Positions 1 through 6,751 are shown, numbered from the stretch's first letter. The stretch is 21,863 nt of DNA from an uncultured Leptolyngbya sp. (GCA_937899365.1 CALBPH010000100.1:1-21863), one strand, 5' to 3'. Program-made: numbers and translations. The notes: a model not told the origin generated them from the letters alone.

Positions 1-365
1 ATAATTGGGTTGGATAAATAGAAGTTGCCACGAAAGCCCGGTAGCTTAATGTATTGGCCGCTGGGCTTTGGCGGTGGGGTTTCATTCTTGGGCTGGTTTT
101 CGTGTTCGTTACCCTCGATCTGAATATCGGGTTTATAGGCATACCAAATGAGTTCAGACCGGTTGTTAAAGCTGGGTTCGGCAAGCTCTACTTTGACGTG
201 ATTAGCCTGGGCTAACTCGTGGCTTACTAGCTCTAGCTCGGTGCTGTTTTTGACAAAGACCTTATCGGTATTGCTGAGCTTAGATGACAGCTGGGGCGAT
301 GTTTTGAATAGGGTGTCGCTGGTGACGGTTAGGGTGATGGTATCGCCGACAATGCGAATGTCAGG
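1..365 (-). pseudogene. 3' remainder of interrupted repeat protein, probable start of a peptidase M15-like domain (partial)
   Basis: This stretch is open on the minus strand in the same frame as the upstream 146-residue ORF and is separated from it only by a TAG codon (366-368). It continues a third copy of the repeat unit found upstream (SDTLFK, LSSKLSNTDKVFV, IWYAYKPDI). A Pro-rich linker follows (NETPPPKPSG), then a new domain beginning YIKLPGFRGNFYLSNPI, and the reading frame runs off the window edge. The LPG...FYLSNPI opening resembles the start of cyanobacterial peptidase M15 / D-Ala-D-Ala carboxypeptidase-like domains, which act on peptidoglycan; this is recognition from a short stretch and is tentative. 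With the stop in place it has no start codon of its own and is probably not translated. Confidence 0.6.
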
Positions 366-806
366 CTAGTAGGCATACCAGACTGTTCGATTTTCAGGCC
401 CGAGAAAGGCGTTTGCGATCGCAACCTTCACATGTTGCCCTTCCGCTGGCAGGTAGGACTGCAGGTAATAGTCCGTACCATTTGGGACAAAAAACTTTTC
501 CCGCTCACTCAATTGGTTAGACAACACTGGCCGTTGCTTAAACAGGGTATCGCTCAAAATAGTGAGCTTAATATTCGTGTCATAGACCCTGACATCCGGC
601 TTATAAACGTACCAGACAGTCTTATTCGCTGGCCCTAAGGGCTTAGCCAGAGTTACCTTAAGATGCCCCCCCTGCACAACATCTGAGTTAGTTAGGTCAA
701 ACTCCGTTCCGTTGGGGACAAAGACCTTATCCTGTCTAGACAGCTCGTTTGACAGACCTGGACGCAGCTTAAACTGCGTATCACTAACGACCTTGAGTTT
801 TTTCAT
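366..806 (-). CDS. Tandem-repeat protein, N-terminal part, ended by a probable premature TAG
   Basis: A 146-residue ORF holds two copies of a ~70-residue unit. Each has the pattern SDT-x-FK-x-RP-x-LSN-x-LS, then a KVFVPNGT-like strand, then HVKV and TVWY-x-Y. Unit 1 spans about residues 4-72 and unit 2 about 78-146. Unit 1 ends WYVYKPDV; unit 2 ends WYAY followed by TAG where Lys is expected, and the frame then continues PDIRI into a third unit. One substitution (AAG to TAG) would explain this. There is no signal peptide. The units look like small beta-rich (SH3-like) binding repeats attached to a downstream enzymatic domain, possibly a cell-wall peptidase; this is inference. It may be a truncated but expressed protein, a pseudogene or a sequencing error. 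Confidence 0.6.
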   Translation of the reverse strand: MKKLKVVSDTQFKLRPGLSNELSRQDKVFVPNGTEFDLTNSDVVQGGHLKVTLAKPLGPANKTVWYVYKPDVRVYDTNIKLTILSDTLFKQRPVLSNQLSEREKFFVPNGTDYYLQSYLPAEGQHVKVAIANAFLGPENRTVWYAY

Positions 807-850
807 ATACTTTCTGCACTCTGATTGTCAGATAGATATATAGACTTGGG

Positions 851-942
851 CGTTGCTGCTGATCCTCGGTATAAATTTATCTGGTAAACATGGGCACATC
901 GCATATTTCACAGATTCGGTTCATACCCTAAATCAGCAACGG
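851..942 (-). mobile_element. MITE-like element, copy A
   Basis: The reverse complement of this stretch aligns over its length with 5702-5791. Shared blocks, read in that orientation, are CCGTTGCTGATTTAGGG, ATGAACCGA, GTGAAATATG, CAGATAAA and ATAC-GAGG-TCAGCA. The ends are inverted repeats (CGTTGCTG / TCAGCAACG). It is flanked by TAGACT at 841-846 and at 944-949, which may be a target-site duplication lying a few bases outside the inverted repeats. It contains no ORF. The size, terminal inverted repeats and second dispersed copy fit a non-autonomous miniature transposable element; the mobilising transposase is not in this window. Confidence 0.7.
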
Positions 943-948
943 CTAGAC

Positions 949-1043
949 TGGCGCACATGGTTCACAACGTTAGTGAGTGCTAAAACCGTTAGCCAGCCAT
1001 AGCTATGTGCGTCACAATCCGCTCAGTATAGCTTGGCGCACAT
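949..1043. repeat. Short direct repeat TGGCGCACAT, two copies with an inverted partial copy
   Basis: TGGCGCACAT occurs at 949-958 and 1034-1043, and ATGTGCG, its partial inverse, at 1005-1011. The copies lie just beyond MITE copy A. They may be the remains of another small element or a regulatory hairpin; no function can be assigned. Confidence 0.4.
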
Positions 1044-1135
1044 AGGCGACAAGTGGTCAGCTTTGATTAGGCGCCACTATCATTCGCAGATGTCCGTTCA
1101 TTGTGCCCAGTGTAAAGCACAAGGCCGACAACGTA

Positions 1136-1501
1136 TCAAAATACGTTGATTCGCCCTAACCCGTTCAATATCTCAGGTACAACGGTCGCTGGCCACGCGC
1201 CTTCTCCGCCGCGACCGTTGAGCAAAATAAATCGCAGTCCATAGCTATGGTGAAATCCCTCAGCCTCTATCCACAGATGAGGGGTTTCCTGTTCGCAGGT
1301 GATGCGCTCATCGGGCATCAGCTCGGTGGCCATCGTGGCCATGGTGGTTGCCAACTGCTGCGCTAGCCGACGCAGGTCCTCAAACTCATGCTGTGTCAGT
1401 TCTAGAGCCCAATATTCACCGCCGACTAGGGCTTTAAATGTATCGCGTTCCTCATCCCAGCCCAATCGCCAGCCAGTACCTTCTTTGAGCATTGCCGTCA
1501 T
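1136..1501 (-). CDS. DUF1818 family protein
   Basis: This 121-residue protein matches the cyanobacterial DUF1818 family: EGTGWRLGWD near the N-terminus, LVGGEYWALELTQHEF around residues 26-42, ELMPDERITCE around 60-70, LWIEAEGF around 76-83 and a C-terminal VVPEILNGL. It has no signal peptide or membrane segment, so it is likely cytoplasmic. The start ATG overlaps the stop of the upstream gene (ATGA at 1498-1501), which indicates translational coupling. The family has no established biochemical role that I know of. Its position downstream of rpoZ, with only a small secreted protein between, may be a conserved cyanobacterial arrangement (inference). Confidence 0.85.
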   Translation of the reverse strand: MTAMLKEGTGWRLGWDEERDTFKALVGGEYWALELTQHEFEDLRRLAQQLATTMATMATELMPDERITCEQETPHLWIEAEGFHHSYGLRFILLNGRGGEGAWPATVVPEILNGLGRINVF

Positions 1502-1902
1502 CGGGCAAAGCGATCCTCTAGGCTCTGGATCAGGTCATGGCGCTGCTGCCGACTCAAATCCTGCATAGCCAGCTTATCAGCGTTGCTAGCCACAGAATTC
1601 TGACCCGATTTCCCATAGGAAACATCCAGGTAGTCCGCCATAGATAGTTCCCAATCAAGGTGATACTGGGCAGGCCGTACCTGGGTGTCGAGATGGTACT
1701 CAATAAATCGACTCAGCAGAGTGGTGTTAGCCCGTTGGGCCCTAGGAATATCGGGATACTGACCGTATAGCTGATTTGCAATTGCGATTTCAGTCGGAGT
1801 CTGGGCCGCCATCAACGGTTCACCCACCTGCAAAATACCGCCAGCCAAAACCATTAGGGTGGTCAAGGTGGTCAAAAACAAAAACTTAAGCTGCTTACCC
1901 AT
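1498..1902 (-). CDS. Small secreted or membrane-anchored conserved hypothetical protein
   Basis: This 134-residue protein has a classical export signal: MGKQLKF, a hydrophobic core (LFLTTLTTLMVLAGGILQV) and a likely signal-peptidase site near LMAAQ at about residues 30-34. The mature part is polar and carries conserved-looking motifs: IANQLYGQYPDIPRA, LLSRFIEYHLDT, and YHLDWELSMADYLDVSYG at about 80-97. The C-terminus is basic and probably helical (RQQRHDLIQSLEDRFAR). It probably acts in the periplasm or thylakoid lumen. I do not recognise a named family. The gene overlaps the DUF1818 start by four bases, so the two are almost certainly co-transcribed. A hairpin at 1963-2000 separates it from rpoZ. 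Confidence 0.75.
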   Translation of the reverse strand: MGKQLKFLFLTTLTTLMVLAGGILQVGEPLMAAQTPTEIAIANQLYGQYPDIPRAQRANTTLLSRFIEYHLDTQVRPAQYHLDWELSMADYLDVSYGKSGQNSVASNADKLAMQDLSRQQRHDLIQSLEDRFAR

Positions 1903-1962
1903 ACCGCTGAGCGTTAATGCTATGAATAATTGAATAAATACGTGCTAGTTGTATATACCGAT

Positions 1963-2000
1963 GAAAACTGGCCTGTCGGTGTAGTAAGCAGACCAGTTTC
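1963..2000 (-). terminator. Probable rho-independent terminator of rpoZ
   Basis: On the minus strand GAAACTGG is followed by a ~20-base loop and then CCAGTTTTC, giving a stem of about 8 bp that ends in a short T-tract. It lies just after the rpoZ stop codon. The loop is long and the T-run short, so termination may be partial, letting some transcripts continue into the next two genes. Confidence 0.5.
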
Positions 2001-2014
2001 CCTACAGTAAGGGC

Positions 2015-2239
2015 CTACTCGCCAATAATTTCAGGCTGAGTTAGCTCATCAGACATTTCCACAATGGCGCGCAATACGGGCTTCATGCGAGACTCATCAA
2101 TATTATCAAATTCTTCGAAACGACGACGCTGCGCCCGGTTTGCCACCTGAACAGTGATGCGATAGCGGTTAGATGCCGCACTAATCAAGTCCTCAGTGCG
2201 ACGCATCATTTGGGTGGTATCAATGGACAGACGCTTCAT
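2015..2239 (-). CDS. rpoZ: DNA-directed RNA polymerase omega subunit (cyanobacterial type)
   Basis: This 74-residue protein matches cyanobacterial RpoZ along its full length: an N-terminal DTTQMMRRTEDLISAASNRYRITVQVANRA block, a basic RRRFEEFD segment, and a C-terminal MKPVLRAIVEMSDELTQPEIIGE that is nearly invariant in cyanobacteria. Omega helps fold and assemble the beta' subunit and supports core-sigma interaction. The ATG at 2239 has a good ribosome binding site (GAGG about 10 bases upstream on the minus strand). The gene is divergent from the methyltransferase across a 221-base spacer. Confidence 0.95.
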   Translation of the reverse strand: MKRLSIDTTQMMRRTEDLISAASNRYRITVQVANRAQRRRFEEFDNIDESRMKPVLRAIVEMSDELTQPEIIGE

Positions 2240-2460
2240 TAAATAATCCTCTATGGATGGGTCCTATAACCCGTCTATACTAGCGCAGCTTTCCTCGAAT
2301 CTGGATGCAGCAGTTTCCATTTATACGCCCCCTTCTTTTTAATAAACTTTTACAATGATCAATATATAAATTTCGTTGGCCAGCTTTAAATCCCATGATG
2401 CTCTGCCAGCGCCTAGTTCACTGATTACCCTACTGACTACCCTGTTGTCCGATCAGAACC

Positions 2461-3504
2461 ATGCCAGACACATTGACAAAACTTGCTTACCAAACCTTTC
2501 AGCAAAGCAAACAAGCCTTTGGGTTTACCCACAAAACTCTGGCCAATCGGTTACGCGAAGTGATTTCTCCAGTTGCTCCGGACAGCACGTCTGATATTCC
2601 AGCACCGACCCTAGCGATTTTGAAACAACGGTTGGATGAGCTTACCGAAGTTGATTGGCAAGATGCCGCCGCTGGGGTTTATCCCACAAGTTTGCTATTT
2701 GATAATCCATGGGATGACTTTTTCAAGTATTACCCCATGGTGGTGATGGATACCCCCAGCGTCTGGGATCGTGCTAAAAATAAGCAGTATCAAGACTTTG
2801 GTGCCGATGTCAGCACCGACGGCTATCCCGATTACTATGTGCAAAACTTTCACCATCAAACCGATGGTTACCTGGGTGAAATGTCTGCAAATCTCTACGA
2901 TCTACAGGTAGAGATATTGTTTAATGGTTCGGCGGACCCCATGCGTCGTCGCATCCTAGCTCCCCTCAAGCACCATATTGAGCGAGTAATCGGTACCCCT
3001 AAAGTTCTAGATGTGGCTTGCGGCACTGGGCGTACCTTGAAAATGATTCGAGATACCCTGCCTCAAACCTCGCTCCACGGTGTGGATCTATCCCCCACCT
3101 ACCTGCGCAAGGCCAATGATTTACTAAGCAGAGAACCCGGTACCCTGCCCCAGCTAATACATGCCAATGCCGAGGCCCTGCCCTATCTCGATAATTATTT
3201 TGATGCCACCGTCAGTGTCTTTTTGTTCCACGAACTGCCTGGCGAGGTGCGTCAAACGGTGATTAATGAGGCGTATCGTGTCACCAAATCCGGTGGTGTG
3301 TTTGTCATCTGCGACTCTATCCAAAAGCTAGACACTCCGGAATTTGCCCCCATGATGGAAAACTTCCCTAGCGTTTTCCACGAGCCCTACTATCGCCACT
3401 ACAGCACAGATGATATGACTGCCCGTCTAGAGTCTGCTGGCTTTAGCGATGTAGAGGTATCGAACCACTTTATGAGTAAGTACTGGGTAGCGAAGAAGGC
3501 ATAA
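2461..3504 (+). CDS. Class I SAM-dependent methyltransferase (UbiE/Methyltransf_11-like)
   Basis: This 347-residue protein has a C-terminal Rossmann methyltransferase fold. Motif I is VLDVACGTG (residues 182-190), the acidic residue that would bind the SAM ribose is in GVDLS (207-211), then comes HANAEALPYLDNYFD (234-248), motif IV-like FLFHELPG (254-261) and post-motif AYRVTKSGGVFVICD (271-285). The ~160-residue N-terminal extension, with PWDDFFKYYPM and YPDYYVQNFHHQTDGYLGE, is typical of a cyanobacterial subgroup; its function is unknown to me. The substrate cannot be read from sequence; a quinone, lipid or other small molecule is plausible. No strong Shine-Dalgarno precedes the ATG. The gene stands alone and is followed by a long hairpin. 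Confidence 0.85.
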   Translation: MPDTLTKLAYQTFQQSKQAFGFTHKTLANRLREVISPVAPDSTSDIPAPTLAILKQRLDELTEVDWQDAAAGVYPTSLLFDNPWDDFFKYYPMVVMDTPSVWDRAKNKQYQDFGADVSTDGYPDYYVQNFHHQTDGYLGEMSANLYDLQVEILFNGSADPMRRRILAPLKHHIERVIGTPKVLDVACGTGRTLKMIRDTLPQTSLHGVDLSPTYLRKANDLLSREPGTLPQLIHANAEALPYLDNYFDATVSVFLFHELPGEVRQTVINEAYRVTKSGGVFVICDSIQKLDTPEFAPMMENFPSVFHEPYYRHYSTDDMTARLESAGFSDVEVSNHFMSKYWVAKKA

Positions 3505-3542
3505 CTTTGGGTGTGCTAGCCGCTGCTAATGCTTCTCATTCA

Positions 3543-3616
3543 AACGCCTGGTGGTTGCTCCCGATATCGTAGAGCAACCACCAGGCGTTGCCCCGAAAGG
3601 GTTGTTTTAATCGGGG
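3543..3616 (+). terminator. Perfect 18-bp stem hairpin plus second small hairpin after the methyltransferase gene
   Basis: AACGCCTGGTGGTTGCTC (3543-3560) is exactly complementary to 3572-3589, with an 11-base loop containing CGATATCG. A second small stem, CCCCGA (3591-3596) with TCGGGG (3611-3616), follows and encloses a TTGTTTT stretch. Placed about 40 bases after the methyltransferase stop it could terminate that transcript, but a T-tract does not directly follow the long stem. It may instead protect the 3' end or be a small palindromic repeat. Confidence 0.5.
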
Positions 3617-3655
3617 TTACTAAACTCGGATTTGATATCAATCAGTTAATCAGCC

Positions 3656-3689
3656 CAACAAAAAGGGGATGGCCACAGCCATCCCCTTT
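3656..3689 (-). terminator. Rho-independent terminator of the aldolase gene
   Basis: AAAGGGGATGGC (3662-3673) pairs perfectly with GCCATCCCCTTT (3678-3689) across a 4-base loop. Read on the minus strand it ends in TTTTTGTTG. It lies about 50 bases beyond the aldolase stop codon and is a textbook intrinsic terminator for that strand. Confidence 0.85.
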
Positions 3690-3736
3690 CTACTTAGTTA
3701 TTGACAACTTCAGTTCATGTGAAGTGTCTTTGCAGC

Positions 3737-4810
3737 TTAAGCAGTAACAGCAACCTTAGCGTCAAGCTCACCAGCTTCGTACTTAGCAGCGAAGATATCA
3801 ACGCCAACCTGCTTGATCTTAGTAGCATTGCCAGCAGTACCAAACGCGTCATAGCGAGCAGAACATACTTGCTTCATGTACGTGATGGAAGGCTTGAGGA
3901 AGTGGCGAGGATCAAAGTTAGAAGGATCCTTCATAGCCGCTTCGCGGATAGCCGCAGTAATGGCCAGACGGTTGTCAGTGTCAATGTTCACTTTGCGAAC
4001 ACCGCTCTTAATACCCTTCTGGATTTCTTCAACGGGTACACCGTAGGTCTCAGGAATGTTACCGCCGTTAGCGTTAATCATGTCCAACCACTCCTGGGGA
4101 ACGGAGGAAGAACCGTGCATTACCAGGTGAGTGTTAGGTAGACGCTTGTGAATTTCGGCAATGCGGCTGATGGCTAGGATTTCACCAGTGGGCTTACGGG
4201 TGAACTTGTAAGCACCGTGGCTAGTACCAATAGCAACAGCAAGGGCATCAACCTGAGTCTGCTCAACGAACTGTACAGCTTCGTCGGGGTCAGTCAGCAG
4301 CTGATCCTTACTGAGAGTGCCTTCAAAACCATGGCCGTCTTCAGCTTCACCTTGACCAGTTTCTAGAGAGCCTAGGCAGCCTAGCTCACCTTCAACACTG
4401 GCACCGATGGAGTGGGCAACCTTAACGACTTCAGCAGTCACGTTAACGTTGTACTCAAAGCTAGCGGGGGTTTTGGCATCCGATTCAAGGGAGCCGTCCA
4501 TCATGACGCTAGTAAAGCCGTTGCGGATTGCAGAGTAGCAAGTCGCAGGGCTGTTTCCATGGTCCTGGTGCATAACAACAGGAATGTGGGGATAGGTCTC
4601 GATAGCCGCCAGAACTAAGTGACGCAAGAAGTTTTCACCAGCGTACTTACGGGCACCGCGGGAAGCCTGCAAAATTACAGGACTGTTAGTCTCATCAGCA
4701 GCCTGCATAATTGCCAGGATCTGCTCCATATTGTTCACGTTATAAGCGGGAATGCCGTAGCCGTTTTCAGCGGCATGGTCCAGCAGCAGCCGCATAGGTA
4801 CAAGCGCCAT
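3737..4810 (-). CDS. fbaA: Class II fructose-bisphosphate aldolase (Calvin cycle subtype)
   Basis: This 357-residue enzyme cleaves or forms fructose-1,6-bisphosphate, and in cyanobacteria also sedoheptulose-1,7-bisphosphate, in the Calvin cycle and glycolysis in the cytoplasm. The zinc site is visible: MHQDHGNSP with H81, D83 and H84, the GELGCLGSLE segment (141-150), IGTSHG with H198, and VMHGSSSVP with H232. The substrate-binding VNIDTDNR motif is at 274-281. The start MALVPMRLLLDHAAENGYGIPA is canonical and is preceded by a strong ribosome binding site (AGGAGG). Length is normal. It is monocistronic: an intrinsic terminator follows, and a 260-base spacer lies between it and the tRNA gene upstream. 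Codon use looks like that of a highly expressed gene. Confidence 0.97.
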   Translation of the reverse strand: MALVPMRLLLDHAAENGYGIPAYNVNNMEQILAIMQAADETNSPVILQASRGARKYAGENFLRHLVLAAIETYPHIPVVMHQDHGNSPATCYSAIRNGFTSVMMDGSLESDAKTPASFEYNVNVTAEVVKVAHSIGASVEGELGCLGSLETGQGEAEDGHGFEGTLSKDQLLTDPDEAVQFVEQTQVDALAVAIGTSHGAYKFTRKPTGEILAISRIAEIHKRLPNTHLVMHGSSSVPQEWLDMINANGGNIPETYGVPVEEIQKGIKSGVRKVNIDTDNRLAITAAIREAAMKDPSNFDPRHFLKPSITYMKQVCSARYDAFGTAGNATKIKQVGVDIFAAKYEAGELDAKVAVTA

Positions 4811-5069
4811 ATAATCCTCCTAGTACTTTTTGCCGTTTTGGCAGCTTCGATTTAAAGGGTCGAATAGGTATCCCTACTCATTAATATTAGGTCACAACCC
4901 TAAGTTTATGACGAGTTGTTTCTGAAATCTGAGGGTTTTGTTAAGGATAACAGCACTCAGGTGTCGGCTATGTACGACAAATGACACCGTTTATCCCTTT
5001 CGCAAAAAAAACTGGGAAGTATGCTTTCGTCAGAAAATATTCTGAGTTTTTGACTAGTTTGACCAAATA

Positions 5070-5141
5070 TGGGTCGCCTGGGATTCGAACCCAGGACCAA
5101 TCGGTTAAAAGCCGAGTGCTCTACCGCTGAGCTAGCAACCC
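5070..5141 (-). tRNA. trnK-UUU: tRNA-Lys (anticodon UUU)
   Basis: The minus strand reads as a complete cloverleaf. The acceptor stem GGGTTGC pairs with GCGACCC (one G-U), the D-arm is GCTCAGCGGTAGAGC, the anticodon loop CTTTTAA presents UUU, and the T-arm is CTGGGTTCGAATCCCAG. The discriminator base is A and CCA is not encoded, as is common in cyanobacteria. It resembles known cyanobacterial tRNA-Lys closely. Confidence 0.95.
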
Positions 5142-5307
5142 GTGTTTAAGATGTTCTCTCAAGCACAGTTACTAACTATATCAGATAGGTTCTTCATTTG
5201 AGTGATTAATCGAATTCCTCTAAGAACTTTCTGGGATTAAACCCTATCTGTGCCCTGAAATATGCCCCGAACGGTAGTTTCCAGTGGGGAAATCTGCGGA
5301 ACGTGGT

Positions 5308-5532
5308 TTAGTTGGTGACACGCTCGATATAACGGCCATCAATCAGAAAGGCCCCCCGTTCAAATCGTACGGCCCAGTAGCCGCCGAGCTTTTGCTCGAG
5401 AACGGTGCCTTCTTCACCGACGGTGATTAGGTCCGGTGGGCGCAGCATCGGCATAGGGTCGGCGGTTTTGAGATAAGGGGGTTGGGTGGTGACGGTGACG
5501 CGATCACCCACTGCGAATAGCTTATCGGCCAT
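5308..5532 (-). CDS. sipA: Regulatory protein SipA (DUF3148)
   Basis: This 74-residue protein matches the SipA/DUF3148 family: an N-terminal FAVGDRVTV strand, PPYLKTADPMPMLRPPDLI around residues 19-37, VGEEGTVLEQKLGGYWAVRFERGAFLI at 38-64, and a short C-terminus. SipA is a small SH3-like beta-barrel protein that binds the sensor kinase NblS (Hik33) and modulates its signalling to RpaB, which controls light-stress and photosystem genes. Its placement between tRNA-Lys and the photosystem I block on the same strand is therefore suggestive, although MITE copy B separates it from psaI. No clear Shine-Dalgarno precedes the ATG at 5532. Confidence 0.9.
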   Translation of the reverse strand: MADKLFAVGDRVTVTTQPPYLKTADPMPMLRPPDLITVGEEGTVLEQKLGGYWAVRFERGAFLIDGRYIERVTN

Positions 5533-5927
5533 GGAGAGGATGTGTGTTTATGGGTCTGATGTGCTGGTCTTCAGTCTGAGTTTGGAGGACTCGGTGAGCC
5601 AGCGTCAACTTACACCAGCCTCAACTTACAGGTGTTGCTCCATGGGGCATCACTAGATGAGTAGCTGTTTGCCTTGGGTATGGTGCCCATAGGAAAGTTT
5701 GCCGTTGCTGATTTAGGGGATGAACCGATCGGTGAAATATGCCATGGGACAGTATCTCGCAGATAAAATCATACTGAGGCTCAGCAACGCCGAAATTTTT
5801 ACTGTAAACGTCTTAACCTGTGCCTAAACCTACGTTTACTGATGGCTGACGATCGGTGTGTCATCAGATCAAGACGCTTGCTTTTTGCCTTTTTCCCCTG
5901 TGGGGCTAGGCAGCTCTCCATCTAGAG
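5533..5927. other. Intergenic region between psaI and sipA with MITE, direct repeat and hairpins
   Basis: These 395 bases hold no convincing gene. They contain TCAACTTACA twice, 16 bases apart (5605-5614 and 5621-5630), MITE copy B (5702-5791), and two hairpins downstream of psaI: GTAAACGT/ACGTTTAC (5804-5839) and CTGATG/CATCAG (5839-5867). The hairpins could end the psaI transcript, but neither is followed by a clear T-run on the minus strand. The sipA promoter should lie in 5535-5700. Confidence 0.5.
5702..5791 (+). mobile_element. MITE-like element, copy B
   Basis: This is the inverted partner of 851-942. It begins CCGTTGCTGATTTAGGGG and ends GCTCAGCAACG, so the termini are inverted repeats of about 8-9 bp. 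Internal blocks (ATGAACCGAT, GTGAAATATG, CAGATAAA) match copy A, while the centre has diverged. There is no ORF, and no target-site duplication is evident here. The divergence suggests the two insertions are old. Confidence 0.7.
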
Positions 5928-6047
5928 TTAGGCAGCGTCGCCCTCAATGTAGAACATCAGCATCACCATGGACATAATTGGGAGTAGCCAGCACACTACT
6001 GGGATCAAAATCCACGGTAGCCAAGACATTGTGTAAGTTCCATCCAT
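5928..6047 (-). CDS. psaI: Photosystem I subunit VIII (PsaI)
   Basis: This 39-residue protein starts MDGTYTMSWLPWILIPVV, continues CWLLPIMSMVMLMFYIEG, and ends DAA. One transmembrane helix covers about residues 10-33. The WLPWI-IPVVCWL-P pattern and the IEG end are diagnostic of PsaI, a single-helix thylakoid subunit beside PsaL that helps hold PsaL and the trimer or tetramer interface. The ATG has an AGGAG ribosome binding site. It follows psaL by 52 bases on the same strand and is probably co-transcribed with it. The sequence is intact. Confidence 0.95.
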   Translation of the reverse strand: MDGTYTMSWLPWILIPVVCWLLPIMSMVMLMFYIEGDAA

Positions 6048-6099
6048 GTTCAACTCCTTCTAACTAGAGATTGGGATAAATATTGGCCATTGGGCTAAG

Positions 6100-6579
6100 T
6101 CAGTTCACAAATCCTCTAAAGATGGCATCGACGGTGATGAAGTGGTCGAGCAGTAGATACGCCATGTAGGCACCGCCTGTGCCACCGATAAAGAAACCCG
6201 CTGTAAATTCGCTCCAGCCCTCAGAGGTTTTTAACCTGTTGGTTTCTAGGGGGGTATCGTTTGCGCTGCGGCAATTGACAACTCCGTAAACGCTCATGCC
6301 AATTGTGCCTAGCAAGACTAGCGATATGGCGGTGACAAACCCGGCAAAGTAGGGAGCTGGCCCATAGTCTCTGAGGGCACCAAACAGTATTTCGGGACCC
6401 ACTAAGAAATACCCGTGGGCCAGTCCTATTTCTAAGCCTCGCATCAGGGGAGAGAGCCCTGGACGATAGGCGGGTAAATTTTGGATGAATGTGCGTACCA
6501 GGGCAGAATCGCTGATAGGTGTCGATAGATGGCCGAGCTCAGGGTCGTTGTTATAGGGTTTGATTAGGTCATTAGCCAT
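6100..6579 (-). CDS. psaL: Photosystem I reaction centre subunit XI (PsaL)
   Basis: This 159-residue protein matches PsaL throughout: LIKPYNNDPELGHLSTPISDS near the N-terminus, NLPAYRPGLSPLMRGLEIGLAHGYFLVGP (about 34-62), a second hydrophobic helix (FAGFVTAISLVLLGTIGMSVYG), the KTSEGWSEFTAGFFIGGTGGAYMAYLLL block, and a C-terminal FN-type ending. PsaL is a thylakoid membrane subunit with three helices that binds chlorophyll and mediates oligomerisation of photosystem I. GGAG lies upstream of the start. It sits 172 bases after psaB with a strong terminator hairpin between, so it may have its own promoter or depend on read-through. The sequence is intact. Confidence 0.96.
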   Translation of the reverse strand: MANDLIKPYNNDPELGHLSTPISDSALVRTFIQNLPAYRPGLSPLMRGLEIGLAHGYFLVGPEILFGALRDYGPAPYFAGFVTAISLVLLGTIGMSVYGVVNCRSANDTPLETNRLKTSEGWSEFTAGFFIGGTGGAYMAYLLLDHFITVDAIFRGFVN

Positions 6580-6614
6580 GGATAAATAGTCTCCAGTAAC
6601 ACTAGGGATGTCTT

Positions 6615-6656
6615 AAAAAAGGTCCTGACCTAACTACCCCAGCGGTCAGGACCTTT
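6615..6656 (-). terminator. Intrinsic terminator between psaB and psaL
   Basis: AAAGGTCCTGACC (6618-6630) pairs perfectly over 13 bp with GGTCAGGACCTTT (6644-6656); the loop is 13 bases. On the minus strand the stem runs into a T-tract (complement of AAAAAA at 6615-6620). This should terminate or attenuate psaAB transcription before psaL. Confidence 0.8.
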
Positions 6657-6660
6657 ATGA

Positions 6661-6744
6661 GAGACGGTGGAGGAGAGTCTCAATCCGTCTCAACTTGGTT
6701 TGGGCAAAGAGAAATCGACTGTCCTAACCAGATCTCTTTGCCCA
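6661..6744 (-). repeat. Two further inverted repeats in the psaB 3' untranslated region
   Basis: TGGGCAAAGAGA (6701-6712) pairs perfectly over 12 bp with 6733-6744 across a 20-base loop, starting 8 bases after the psaB stop. GAGACGG (6661-6667) pairs with CCGTCTC (6685-6691). Neither is followed by a T-run. With the terminator at 6615-6656 they make three consecutive stem-loops, which may stabilise the 3' end of the abundant psaAB mRNA. Confidence 0.6.
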
Positions 6745-6751
6745 CTGTGCT

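Larger units (their letters stand above)
807..1135. other. Intergenic region with a MITE-like repeat and short repeats
   Basis: These 329 bases hold no convincing gene. The left part contains a ~90-bp MITE-like element (851-942). The right part contains the decamer TGGCGCACAT twice (949-958 and 1034-1043), with an inverted partial copy ATGTGCG at 1005-1011, so it can fold into alternative hairpins. The promoter of the minus-strand repeat protein must lie near 807-850. Confidence 0.5.

Noticed and set aside
3701..4141. 146-residue plus-strand ORF over the aldolase gene
   Set aside because: It is the antisense shadow of fbaA; it has no family resemblance and no ribosome binding site.
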